This document shows positions 1 through 11,670 of a DNA stretch of 64,000 nt, in pieces. Numbering within the stretch: position 1 is the stretch's first letter; the number at the start of each line of letters is the position of its first letter. Where the stretch lies: the NCBI RefSeq assembly GCF_018294505.1, contig NC_057809.1, positions 413,268,104-413,332,103 of the forward strand, written 5' to 3'. The notes under the pieces are model-generated. The model was not told where the DNA came from. It saw nothing but the letters and a program-made list of their open reading frames with translations, and made no database searches. A program made the position numbers and the translations under genes. Source of the stretch: Triticum aestivum. Lineage: Eukaryota; Streptophyta; Magnoliopsida; Poales; Poaceae.

Positions 1-2
1 AG

Positions 3-1120
3 AACAATTCTTATGAAAATTATAATAAGATGCCCTCTATTTTGAATCTAATATTAAAGAATGTATTACTTCGCAAAAGAATTTCAATGCTTTGATTGAA
101 GAAAAATTGCTTAAGATTGATGAGTTGGCTAGGAACGTTGATAGAATTTCTCTTGATGTTGATTCTTTGAAACTTAGATCTATTCCACCTAAGCATGATA
201 TCAATGAGTCTCTCAAAGCCATAAGAATTTCCATTGATGAGTGCAAAGAAAGAACCGCTAGGATGCGTGCTAAGAAAGATTCTTTTATAAGAGCGTGTTC
301 TTCTAGTTTCCATGATAATAAAGATGAAGATCTAAAAGTTATTGATGTGTCCCCTATTAAATCTTTGTTTTGCAATATGAATCTTGATAATGATGGGACT
401 GAATACGATCCACCTTTACCTAGAAGGTGTTCCAAAAATTCAGAGTTTTTAGATCTTGATGCTAAATTTGATAAAAGTGGGATTGAAGAGATCAAAACTC
501 TAGATGTTAGTGAACCTACTATTTTGGATTTCAAGGAATTTAATTATAATAGCTGCTCTTTGATAGATTGTATTTACTTGTTGCAATCCGTGCTAAATTC
601 TCCTCATGCTTATAGCCAAAATAAAGCTTTTACCAAACATATCGTTGATGCTTTGATGCAATCTTATGAAGAAAAACTTGAGTTGGAAGTTTCTATCCCT
701 AGAAAACTTTATGATGAGTGGGAACCTACTATTAAAATTAAAATTAAAGATCATGAATGCTATGCTTTGTGTGATTTGGGTGCTAGTGTTCCCACGATTC
801 TAAAGACTTTGTGTGATTTGTTAGGTTTCTGTGATTTTGATGATTGCTCTTTAAACTTGCACCTTGCGGATTCCACTATTAAGAAACCTATAGGAAGAAT
901 TAATGATGTTCTTATTGTAGCAAATAGTAATTATGTGCCTGTAGATTTTATCGTTCTTGACATAGATTGCAATCCATCATGTTCTATTATTCTTAGTAGA
1001 CCTTTCCTTAAAACGATTGGTGCAATTATTGATATGAAGGAAGGAAATATTAGATTCCAATTTACGTTAAGGAAAGGAATGGAACACTTTCCTAGAAAGA
1101 AAATTAAATTACCTTATTAA
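3..1120 (+). pseudogene. Gag-protease fragment of the Athila-like element
   Basis: This frame encodes the gag C-terminal part followed by a retroviral-type aspartyl protease. An ATG at 92 opens 342 codons, but it is probably not the real start. The first 40 bases read in another frame (NNSYENYNKMPSI) and slip by one base near position 41 into the long frame, so a 1-bp deletion probably broke an upstream continuous frame. The catalytic motif is DLGAS, with Asp at residue 228 counting from the ATG at 92. It is followed by typical retropepsin blocks: LADSTIKKPIGR, VDFIVLDID and an ILSRPFL flap-type strand. The protein ends 80 bases after the last recognisable block at a TAA, with no reverse transcriptase following. 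Athila relatives normally continue into pol, so truncation or a non-autonomous design is inferred. Confidence 0.75.
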
Positions 1121-2195
1121 TCTATTATGAGAGCCACTTATGGATTGCCTACCAAAGATGGCAATACCTAGATCTATCCTTGCTTTTTATGCCTAGCTAG
1201 GGGCGTTAAACGATAGCGCTTGTTGGGGGGCAACCCAATTTTATTTTTATTCCTTGATTTTTTTTCTCCTGTTTAGTAATAAATAATTTATCTATCCTCT
1301 GTTTTGGTTGTGTTTTTTGTGTTTAATTAGTGTTTGTGCCAAGTAGAACCGTTGGGAAGACTTGGGGAAAGTCTTGTTAATCCTGCTGTAAAAAACAGAA
1401 ACTTTAGCGCTTACGAGAACTGCTGCCATTTTTATTTGGAAAGTGATATTTAGTTAATTATTTTTGAAGATGATTAATAGATAAATTCCTCACGTCCAGA
1501 AATTTATTTTAGAATTTTTGGGGTTCCAGATCTTGCGCTGGCTACAGATTACTACAGACTGTTCTGTTTTTGACAGATTCTGTTTTTCGTGTGTTGTTTG
1601 CTTATTTTGATGAATCTATGGCTAGTAAAATAGTTTATAAACCATAGAGAAGCTGGAATACAGTAGGTTTACCACCAATATAAATAAAGAATGAGTTCAT
1701 TACAGTACCTTGAAGTGGTCTTTTGTTTTCTTTCACTAACGGAGCTCACGAGATTTTCTACTTCAAGTTTTGTGTTGTGAAGTTTTCAAGTTTTGGGTAA
1801 AGATTTGATGGATTATGGAACAAGGAGTTGCAAGAGCATAAGCTTGGGGATTCCCATGGCACCCGCAAGATGATATAAGGACACCAAAAATCCAAAGCTT
1901 GGGGATGCCCCGGAAGGCATCCCCTCTTTCGTCTACTCTCATCGGTAACTTTACTTGGAGCTATATTTTTATTCACCACATGATATGTGTTTTGCTTGGA
2001 GCGTCTTGTATGATTTGAGTATTTGCTTTTTAGTTTACCACAATCATCTTTGCTGTACACACCTTTTGAGAGAGACACGCATGATTCGGAAATTATTAGA
2101 ATACTCTATGTGCTTCACTTATATCTTTTGAGTTATATAGTTTTGCTCTAGTACTTCACTTATATCTTTTAGAGCACGGTGGTGGATTTGTTTTA
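1121..2195 (+). other. Non-coding 3' region of the Athila-like element
   Basis: No convincing coding frame is present. The stretch is AT-rich and continues at 2472-3115 and 13358-14498 after the inserted elements. It belongs to the same Gypsy element, lying between the gag-protease stop and the 3' LTR. The combined non-coding length is roughly 3 kb. Confidence 0.6.
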
Positions 2196-2468
2196 GGCTG
2201 GTCATAGTGGGGAGTAACTTAGACTAGTGTCATGCATATGACACTAGTCTAAGTTAATATCTTCATAGTGCAAAGTAACATAGTAGTAGTGTCATAGATT
2301 ATTCTATTTATTAGCTCATAGACTCAACATTTCTTGGGAAGCGCTATGTGATGGTAACATAATATGTTACTCCAAACACCTCTCTCCTCATTAACTAGGT
2401 GCCACATAAGCAAACTTGTTTTGGGAGGCGTTATGTTACTATCTAAGTTACTCCCACTATGACTAGCC
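2196..2468. mobile_element. Tourist-like MITE (PIF/Harbinger type)
   Basis: A 273-bp insertion is bounded by terminal inverted repeats: GGCTGGTCATAGTGGG on the left, and on the right a segment whose complement reads GGCTAGTCATAGTGGG. Direct tta duplications flank it at 2193-2195 and 2469-2471. A TTA duplication with GGC-starting termini is the Tourist/PIF pattern. It has no coding capacity. Its left arm contains a 42-bp hairpin (2215-2256) with 19-bp perfect arms around a 4-base loop. Confidence 0.85.
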
Positions 2469-3115
2469 TTATAGAAACTATTGATCTCTCATGCTTCACT
2501 TAGATTATTTTGAGAGTCTTAAATAGCATGGAAATTTGCTTAAATAACCCTAATATGCTAGGTATTCAAGATTAGTAAAAACTTTCTTATGAGTGTTTTG
2601 AATACTAAGAGAAGTTTGATGCTTGATGATTGTTTTGAGATATGGAGGTAGTGATATTAAAGTTGTGCTAGTTGAGTAGTTGTGAAATTGATAAATACTT
2701 GTGTTGAAGTTTGCAAGTCCCGTAGCATGCACGTATGGTAAACGTTATGTAACAAATTTGAAACATGAGGTGTTCTACGATTGTCCTCCTTATGAGTGGT
2801 GGTCGGGGACGAGCGATGGTCTTTTCCTACCAATCTATCCTCCTAGGAGCATGCGCGTAGTGCTTGGTTTTTGATGACTTGTAGATTTTTGCAATAAGTA
2901 TGTGAGTTCTTTATGAATAATGCTGAGTCCATGGATTATACGCACTCTCACCCTTCCATCATTGCTAGCCTTTTCAGTACCGTGCATTGCCCTTTCTCAC
3001 ATTGAGAGTTGGTGCAAACTTCGCCGGTGCATCCGAACCTCGTGATATGGTACGCTCTTTCACACATAAACCTCCTTATATCTTCCTCAAAATAGCCACC
3101 ATACCTACCTATTAT

Positions 3116-4827
3116 TGTTGGGGAACGTAGTAATTTCAAAAAAATTCCTACGCACACGCAAGATCATGGTGATGTATAGCAACGAGAGGGGAGAGCGTGA
3201 TCTACGTACCCTTCTAGATCAACAACGGAAGCGTTTGGTTGATGTAGTCGTACGTCTCCACGATCCGACCGATCCAAGTACCGTTACTCCAGCACCTCCG
3301 AGTTCTTGGCACACGTTCAGCTCGATGACGCTCCCCGGGCTCCGATCCAGCAAAGCTTCAGGGAGGAGTTCCGTCAGCACGACGGCGTGGTGAGGATCTT
3401 GATGTTCTACTGTCGCAGGGCTTCGCCTAAGCACCGCTACAATATGACCGAGGTGGAATATGGTGGAAGGGGGCACCGCACACGGCTAAGGAACGAACAC
3501 GAAGATCAACTTGTGTGTCTATGGGGTGCCCCTTGCCTCAGTATATAAAGGATGGAGGAGTTGGAGGCCGGCCAAGTCTTGGTGCGGCCAGGATGTGGAG
3601 TCCTACTAGGACTCCAAGTCCTAGTAGGAGTCCACCAAGAGGGGAGGAAGGGAGAAGGAAGTGGAGGAGAAGGAAAGGTGGCCGGCCCCCTTTTCCCTAG
3701 TCCAATTCGGACCAGAGGGGAGTGGGGGCGCAGCAGCCCCTTGGCCCTTTCTCCTCTTCCCACTAAAGCCCATCAAGGCCCATTGCTTCTCCCGTAACTA
3801 CCCGGTACTCCGAAAAATACCCGAATCACTCGGAACCTTTCCGATGTCCGAATATAGTCGTCCAATATATCGATCTTTACGTCTCGACCATTTCGAGACT
3901 CCTCGTCATGTCCCCGATCTCATCCGGGACTCCGAACTCCTTCGGTACATCAAAACTCATAAACTCATAATATAACTGTCATCGAAACCTTAAGCGTGCG
4001 GACCCTACGGGTTCGAGAACAATGTAGACATGACCGAGACACGTCTCCGGTCAATAACCAATAGCGGGACCTGGATGCCCATATTGGCTCCTACATATTC
4101 TACGAAGATCTTTATCGGTCAGACCGCATAACAACATACGTTGTTCCCTTTGTCATCGGTATGTTACTTGCCCGGGATTTGATCGTCGGTATCCAATACC
4201 TAGTTCAATCTCGTTACCGGCAAGTCTCTTTACTCGTTCGTAATACATCATCTCGCAACTAACTCATTAGTTGCAATGCTTGCAAGGCTTAAGTGATGTG
4301 CATTACCGAGAGGGCCCAGAGATACCTCTCCGACAATCGGAGTGACAAATCCTAATCTCGAAATACGCCAACCCAACATTTACCTTTGGAGACACCTGTA
4401 GAGCTCCTTTATAATCACCCATTTACGTTGTGACGTTTGGTAGCACACAAAGTGTTCCTCCGGCAAACGGGAGTTGCATAATCTCATAGTCATAGGAACA
4501 TGTATAAGTCATGAAGAAAGCAATAGCAACATACTAAACGATCGGGTGCTAAGCTAATGGAATGGGTCATGTCAATCAGATCATTCACCTAATGATGTGA
4601 TCCCGTTAATCAAATAACAACTCTTTGTCTATGGTTAGGAAACATAACCATCTTTGATTAACGAGCTAGTCAAGTAGAGGCATACTAGTGACACTCTGTT
4701 TGTCTATGTATTCACACATGTATTATGTTTCCGGTTAATACAATTATAGCATGAATAATAAACATTTATCATGAAATAAGGAAATAAATAATAACTTTAT
4801 TATTGCCTCTAGGGCATATTTCCTTCA
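3116..4827 (-). repeat. 3' LTR of element A
   Basis: Read on the minus strand this 1712-bp LTR starts TGAAGGAAATATGCCC and ends CCCCAACA. A TATA-like CTTTATATAC lies at 3540-3549 (minus). Just upstream of it in transcription, at 3598-3633, are nested CCTACTAGG-type palindromes. It pairs with 11671-13352. Confidence 0.93.
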
Positions 4828-4838
4828 GTCTCCCACTT
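4828..4838 (-). other. Polypurine tract of element A
   Basis: The minus strand reads AAGTGGGAGAC directly against the 3' LTR start. It is the second-strand priming site expected at this position, and a similar AGTGGGACAC abuts the 3' LTR of element C. Confidence 0.8.
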
Positions 4839-5175
4839 GCACTAGAGTCAATAATCTAGATCACATCACCATGTGATTAACTTCGATAGTTCACATCATC
4901 ATGTGATTAACACCCATAGTTCACATCGCCATGTGACCAATACCCAAAGGGTTTACTAGATTCAGTAATCTAGTTCACATTGCTATGTGATTAACACCCA
5001 AAGAGTACTAAGGTGTGATCATGTTTTGCTTGTGAGAGAATCTTAGTCAACGGGTCTGCCACATTCAGATCCGCATGTATTTTGCAAATTTCTATGTCAA
5101 CAATGCTCTGCTTGGAGCTACTCTAGCTAATTGCTCCCACTTTCAATATGTATCTAGACCGAGACTTAGAGTCTT

Positions 5176-6219
5176 CTAGATCAGTGTCAAAAACTTGCAT
5201 CGACGTAACCCTTTACGACGAACCTTTTTTGTCACGTCCATAATCGAGAAACATATCCTTATTTCACTAAGGATAATTCTGACCGCTGTCCAGTGATCTA
5301 CTCCTAGATCACTATTGTACTCCCTTGCCAAATCAGTGCAGGGTATACAATAGATCTGGTACACAGCATGACATACTTTATAGAACCTATGGCCAAGGCA
5401 TAGGGAATGACTTTCATTCTCTTTCTATCTTCTGCCGTGGTCGGGCTTTGAGTCTTACTCAACTTCACACCTTGTAATACAGGCAAGAACTCTTTCTTTG
5501 ACTGCTCCATTTTGAATTACTTCAAAATCTTGTCAAGGTATGTACTCATTGGAAAAACTTATCAAGCGTCTTGATCTATCTCTATAGATCTTGAAGCTCA
5601 ATATGTAAGCAGCTTCACCGAAGTCTTTCTTTGAAAAACTCCTTTCAAACACTCCTTTATGCTTTACAGAATAATTCTACATTATTTCCGATCAACAATA
5701 TGTCATTCACATATACTTATCAGAAATGTCGTAGTGCTCCCACTCACTTTCTTGCAAATACAGGCTTCACCGCAAGTCTGTATAAAACTATATGCTTTGA
5801 TCAACTCATCAAAGCGTATATTCCAACTCCGAGATGCTTGCACCAGTTCACAGATGGATCGCTGGAGCTTGCACATTTTGTTAGTACCTTTCGGATTGAC
5901 AAAACCTTCTAGTTGCATCGTATACAACTCTTCTTCAATAAATCCATTAAGGAATTCAGTTTTGTTTATCCATTTGCCAGATTTCATAAAATGCGGCAAT
6001 TGCTAACATGATTCGGACAGACTTAAGCATAGATACGAGTGAGAATCTCTCATCGTAGTCAACACCTTGAACTTGTCGAAAAACCTTTTGCGACAATTCT
6101 AGCTTTGTAGATAATAACACTACTATCAGCGTCCGTCTTCCTCTTGAAGATCCATTTATTTTTATGGCTTGCCGATCATCGGGCAAATCCATCAAAGTCC
6201 ATACTTTGTTCTCATACAT
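5176..6219 (-). pseudogene. Reverse transcriptase/RNase H remnant of element A
   Basis: Minus-strand fragments match Copia reverse transcriptase: RQVQGVDYDERFS, LAIAAFYEIWQMD, FLNGFIEEELYTMQLEGF, and a thumb-connection block QSKKEFLPVLQGVKLS. The frames are broken by shifts. The catalytic YVDD box appears near 5700-5715 as YVND in the appropriate frame, so one of the paired aspartates is changed. RNase H is reduced to a short KGLRRCKFLT-like piece and most of it is deleted compared with element C (38406-39479). The product would be inactive. Confidence 0.8.
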
Positions 6220-6503
6220 GGATCATATCTCAGATTTCATGGCCTCAAACCATTTCGCGGAATCTGGGCTCATCATCGCTTCCTCATAGTTCGCAAGTTC
6301 GTCATGGTCTAGTAACATGACTTCCAGAACAGGATTACCGTACCACTCTGGTGCGGATCTTACTCTGGTTTACCTACGAGATTCGGTAGTAACTTGATCT
6401 GAAGTTACATGATCATCATCATTATCTTCCTCACTAATTGGTGTAGTAGTCACAAGAACAGATTTCTGTGATGAACTACTTTCCAATAAGGGAGAAGGTA
6501 CAA

Positions 6504-7527
6504 TTACCTTATCAAGTTTTCTACTTTCCTCCCACTCACTTCTTTCGAGAGAAACTCCTTCTCTAGAAAGTTTCCGAATTTAGCAACAAAAGTCTTGCCT
6601 TCGGATCTGTGATAGAAGGTGTATACAATAGTTTCCTTTGGATATCCTATGAAGACACATTTCTCCGATTTGGGTTTGAGCTTATCAGGTTGAAACTTTT
6701 TCACATAAGCATTGCAACCTCAAACTTTAAGAAACAACAGCTTAGGTTTCTTGCCAAACCATAGTTCATACGGTGTCGTCTCAACGGATTTAGATGGTGC
6801 CCTATCTAACGTGAATGCAGCTGTCTCTAATGCATAACCCCAAAACGATAGTGGTAGATCGGTAAGAGACATCATAGATCGCACCATATCTAATAAAGTA
6901 TGGTTATGACGTTTGGACACACCATTACATTGTGGTGTTCCAGGTGGCGTGAGTAGTGAAACTATTTCACATTGTTTTTAACTGAAAGCCAAACTCGTAA
7001 CTCAAATACTCTTCTCTACGATCAGATCGTAGAAACTTTATTTTCTTGTTACGATGATTTTTCACTTCACTCTGAAATTCTTTGAACTTTTCAAATGTTT
7101 CAGACTTATGTTTCATCAAGTAGATATACTCATATCTGCTCAAATCATCTGTGAAGATCAGAAAATAATGATACCTGTCGCGAGCCTCAATATTCATCGG
7201 ACCACATACATCAGTATGTATGATTTCCAACAAATCTGTTGCTCGCTCCATTGTTCCGAAGAACGGAGTCTTAGTCATCTTGCCCATGAGGCATGGTTCG
7301 CAAGCATCAACTGATTCATAATCAAGTGATTCCAAAAGCCCATCAGCATGGAGTTTCTTCATGCGCTTTACACCAATATGACCTAAACGGCAGTGCCACA
7401 AATAAGTTGCACTATCATTATTAACTTTGCATCTTTTGGTTTCAATATTATGATTATGTGTATCACTACGATCGAGATCCAACGAACTATTTTCATTGGG
7501 TGTGTAACCATATAAGGTTTTATTCAT
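6504..7527 (-). pseudogene. Integrase remnant of element A
   Basis: The minus strand shows the zinc-binding region (LWHCRLGHIG, CEPCLMGK), the first catalytic aspartate (HTDVCGPM) and the second (SDRREEYLS, where SDRGGEY is usual). The third position reads NGVSKRHNH, so the catalytic Glu is Lys (codon at 6912-6914). A break separates the block at 6967-7527 from 6720-6920 and 6504-6704, the last two carrying the integrase C-terminal part (SFWGYALETAAF, KCVFIGYPKET). It is non-functional by both frame breaks and the active-site change. Confidence 0.82.
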
Positions 7528-7656
7528 GTAAACAGAACAACAATTTATTCTCTTACTTAAATGAATAACCGTATTACAATAAACATGATCAAATCATATT
7601 CATGCTGAACGCAAACACCAAATAACACTTATTTAGGTTCAACACTAATCCCGAAA

Positions 7657-8692
7657 TTATAGGGAGTGTGCGATGATGATCATATCAATCTTGGAACCAC
7701 TTCCAACACACATCGTCACTTCACCCTTAACTAGTCTCTGTTTATTCTGCAACTCCCGTTTCGAGTTACTAATCTTAGCAACTGAACTAGTATCAAATAC
7801 TGAGGGGTTGCTATAAACACTAGTAAAGTACACATCAATAAGATGTATATCAAATATACTTATGTTCACTTTGCCATCCTTCTTATCCGCCAATCACTTG
7901 GGGTAGTTCCGCTTCTAGTGACCAGTCCCTTTGCAGTAGAAGCACTTAGTCTCAGGCTTAGGACCAGACTTGGGCTTCTTCACTTGAGCAGCAACTTGCT
8001 TGCCGTTCTTCTTGAAGTTCCCCTTCTTCCCTTTGCCCTTTTCTTGAAACTAGTGGTCTTGTTAACCATCAACACTTGATGTTTTTCTTGATTTCTACCT
8101 TCGTCGATTTCAGCATCACGAAGAGCTTGGGAATTATTTTTGTCATCCCTTGCATATTATAGTTCATCACGAAGTTCTACTAACTTGGTGATGGTGACTA
8201 GAGAATCCTGTCAATCACTATCTTATCTGGAAGATTAACTCCCACTTGATTCAAGCGATTGTAGTACTCAGACAATCTGGGCACATGCTCACTAGTTGAG
8301 CGATTCTCCTCCATCTTTTAGCTATAGAACTTGTTGGAGACTTCATATCTCTCAACTCAGGTATTTGCTTGAAATATTAACTTCAACTCCTGGAACATCT
8401 CATATGCTCCATGACGTTCAAAAATTCTTTGAAGTCCCGATTCTAAGCCATTAAGCATGGTGCACTAAACTATCAAGTAGTCATCATATTGAGCTAGCCA
8501 AACGTTCATAACGTCTGCATCTGCTCCTGCAATAGGTCTGTCACCTAGCGGTGCATCAAGGACATAATTCTTCTGTGCAGCAATGAGGATAAACCTCAGA
8601 TTACGGATCCAATCCGCATCATTGCTACTAACATCTTTCAACACAATTTTCTCTAGGAACATATCAAAATAAACACAGGGAAGCAACAACGC
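7657..8692 (-). pseudogene. Gag-protease remnant of element A
   Basis: The 8465-8689 segment encodes a gag N-terminal block (FLEKIVLKDVSSNDADWIRN) of the same family as the intact gag at 41428-42276. The middle of gag survives only as short pieces in shifting frames. The 7657-7893 block covers the protease: the catalytic motif reads FDTSS where DTG/DSG is expected, followed by VTMCVGSGSKI. Gag would form virus-like particles and the protease would cut the polyprotein; neither could be made intact here. Confidence 0.75.
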
Positions 8693-9040
8693 GAGCTATT
8701 GATCTACAACATAATTTGCAAAATACTACCAGGACTAAGTTCATGATAAATTTAAGTTCAATTTAATCATATTACTTAAGAACTCCCACTTAGATAGACA
8801 TCCCTCTAATCCTCTAAGTGATCACGTGATCCAAATCAACTAAACCATGTCCGATCATCACGTGAGATGGAGTAGTTTCATTAGTGAACATCACTATGTT
8901 GATCATATCTACTATATGATTCACGCTCGACCTTTCGGTCTCCGTGTTCCGAGGCCATATCTGTATATGCTTGGCTCGTCAAGTATAACCTGAGTATTCC
9001 GCGTGTGCAACTGTTTTGCACCCGTTGTATTTGAACGTAG
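8693..9040 (-). other. Untranslated leader of element A (downstream part)
   Basis: This lies between the gag start and the 5' LTR on the minus strand. The leader resumes at 10786-11670 after the solo LTR insertion. It has no coding signal. Its sequence resembles the leader of element C at 42277-43570, including the acgtga and cccgttgta blocks. Confidence 0.7.
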
Positions 9041-10780
9041 TGTTGGAAATATGCCCTAGAGGCAATAATAAAAGCATTATTATTATATTTCCTTGTTCAT
9101 GATGATTGTCTTTATTCATGCTATAATTGTGTTATCCGGAAATCGTAATACATGTGTGAATAACAGACACCAACATGTCCCTAGTGAGCCTCTAGATAAC
9201 TAACTCGTTGATCAACAGATAGTCATGATTTCCTGACTATGGACACTGGATGTCATTGATAACGAGATCACATCATTAGGAGAATGATGTGATGGACGAG
9301 ACCCAATCCTAAACATAGCACAAGATCGTATAGTTCGTTTGCTAGAGTTTTGCAATGTCAAAGTATCTCTTCCTTCGACCATGAGATCGTATAACTCCTG
9401 GATACCGTAGGAGTGCTTTGGGTGTATCAAACGTCACAACGTAACTGGGTGACTATAAAGGTGCACTACAGGTATCTCCGAAAGTATCTATTGTTTTATA
9501 TGGATCGAGACTGGGATTTGTCACTCCGTATGACGGAGAGGTATCACTGGGCCCACTCGGTAATGCATCATCATAATGAGCTCAGAGTGACCAAGTGTCT
9601 GGTCACGGGATCATGCATTACGGTACGAGTAAAGTGACTTTCCGGTAACGAGATTGAACGAGGTATTGGGATACCGACGATCGAATCTCGGGCAAGTAAC
9701 ATATCGATAGACAAAGGGAATAGCATACGGGGTTGATAGAATCCTCGACATCGTGGTTCATCCGATGAGATCATCGTGTAGCATGTGGGAGCCAACATGG
9801 GTATCCAGATCCCGCTGTTGGTTATTGACCGGAGAGTTGTCTCGGTCATGTCTGCTTGTCTCCCGAACCCGTAGGGTCTACACACTTAAGGTTCAGTTAC
9901 GCTAGGGTTGTAGGGATATGTATATGCAGTAACCCGAATGTTGTTCGGAGTCCCGGATGAGATCCCGGACGTCACGAGGAGTTCCGGAATGGTCCGGAGG
10001 TAAAGATTTATATATGGGAAGTCCTGTTTCGGGCATCGGGACAAGTTTCGGGGTTATCGGTATTGTACCGGGACCACCGGAGGGGTCCCGGGGGCCCACC
10101 GGGTGGGGCCACCTGTCCCGGGGGGCCACATGGGCTGTAAGGGGGTGCGCCTTGGCCTAATGGGACAAGGGCACCAGCCCCACATAGGCCCATGCGCCTA
10201 GGGTTAAGAGGGGGAAGAGTCCTAGGAGGGTAAGGCACCTCCTAGGTGCCTTGGGGGGGAGGGAAACCCCCCTAGGCCGCCGCACCCCTAGGAGATTGGA
10301 TCTCCTAGGGCCGGCCACCCCCCCCTTGGCACCCCTATATATAGTGGGGGAGAGGAGGGACTTCATACCTTGAGTCCTTGGCCTTTGGTTGCCTCCTTCT
10401 CCCTCCCCAACAACTCCTCCACCTCCTTATTGCTTAGCGAAGCTCTGCCGGAGTACTGCAGCTCCATCAACACCACGCCGTCGTGCTGCTGCTGGTGCCA
10501 TCTCCCTCAACCTCTCCTCCCTCCCTTGCTGGATCAAGAAGGAGGAGACGTGGCTGTTCCGTATGTGTGTTGAACGCGGAGGTGCCGTCCGTTCGGTGCT
10601 AGGATCTCCGGTGATTCGAATCACGTCGTGTTCGACTACATCATCCCCGTTCTTTGAACGCTTCCGCTCGCGATCTACAAGGTATGTAGATGCATCCTAT
10701 GACTCGTTGCTAGATGAACTCCTAGATGATCTTGGTGAAACGAGTAGGAAATTTTTTGTTTTCTGCAACGTTCCCCAACA
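9041..10780 (+). mobile_element. Angela-type solo LTR inside element A
   Basis: A single 1740-bp LTR starts TGTTGGAAATATGCCC and ends GTTCCCCAACA. The duplication cgtag flanks it at 9036-9040 and 10781-10785. No internal domain or second LTR is present, so it is the product of LTR-LTR recombination. A TATA box (CTATATATAG) lies at about 10334-10343. The subfamily matches the LTRs of element C rather than those of its host element A, judging from the TGTTGG rather than TGAAGG start. Confidence 0.95.
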
Positions 10781-10785
10781 CGTAG

Positions 10786-11657
10786 AACCTATCACACCCG
10801 ATCATCACGTGGTGTCTCAGCACGAAGAACTTTCGCAATGGTGCATACTCAGGGAGAACACTTCTTGATAATTAGTGAGAGATCATCTTATAATGCTACC
10901 GTCAATCAAAGCAAGATAAGATGCACAAAAGATAAACATCACATGCAATCAATATAAGTGATATGATATGGCCATCATCATCTTGTGCTTGTGATCTCCA
11001 TCTTCGAAGCACCGTCATGATCACCATCATCACCGGCGTGACACCTTGATCTCCATCGTAGCATCGTTGTCGTCTCGCCAATATTATGCTTCCACGACTA
11101 TCGCTACCGCTTAGTGATAAAGTAAAGCATTACAGCGCGATTGCATTGCATACAATAAAGCGACAACCATATGGCTCCTGCCAGTTGCCGATAACTCGGT
11201 TACAAAACATGATCATCTCATACAATAAAATTTAGCATCATGTCTTGACCATATCACATCACAACATGCCCTGCAAAAACAAGTTAGACGTCCTCTACTT
11301 TGTTGTTGCAAGTTTTACGTGGCTACTACGGGCTTAAGCAAGAACCAATCTTACCTACGCATCAAAACCACAACGATAGTTTGTCAAGTTGGTGCTGTTT
11401 TAACCTTCGCAAGGACCGGGCGTAGCCACACTCGGTTCAACTAAAGTTGGAGAAACTGTCACCCGCAAGCCACCTCTGTGCAAAGCACGTCGGGAGAACC
11501 GGTCTCGCGTAAGCGTACGCGTAATGTTGGCCCGGGCCGCTTCGTCCAACAATACCGCTGAACCAAAGTATGACATGCTGGTAAGCAGTATGACTTATAT
11601 CGCCCACAACTCACTTGTGTTCTACTCGTGCATATAACATCAACATATAAAACCTAG
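10786..11657 (-). other. Untranslated leader of element A (upstream part)
   Basis: This is the leader between the solo LTR and the primer-binding site. It is non-coding and similar to the leader of element C. Confidence 0.65.
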
Positions 11658-11669
11658 GCTCGGATGCCA
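11658..11669 (-). other. Primer-binding site of element A
   Basis: The minus strand reads TGGCATCCGAGC one base inside the 5' LTR. It is a two-mismatch variant of TGGTATCAGAGC, which is complementary to initiator tRNA-Met and appears intact in elements B and D. Confidence 0.75.
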
Positions 11670-11670
11670 C

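Noticed and set aside
3552..3975. Open frames in LTRs of element A and in the similar LTRs (for example 12085-12540, 10389-10868, 27570-27815)
   Set aside because: They lie within LTR U3/R sequence, recur on both strands, and have Pro/Gly/Arg-rich composition caused by GC-rich repeats rather than protein selection.
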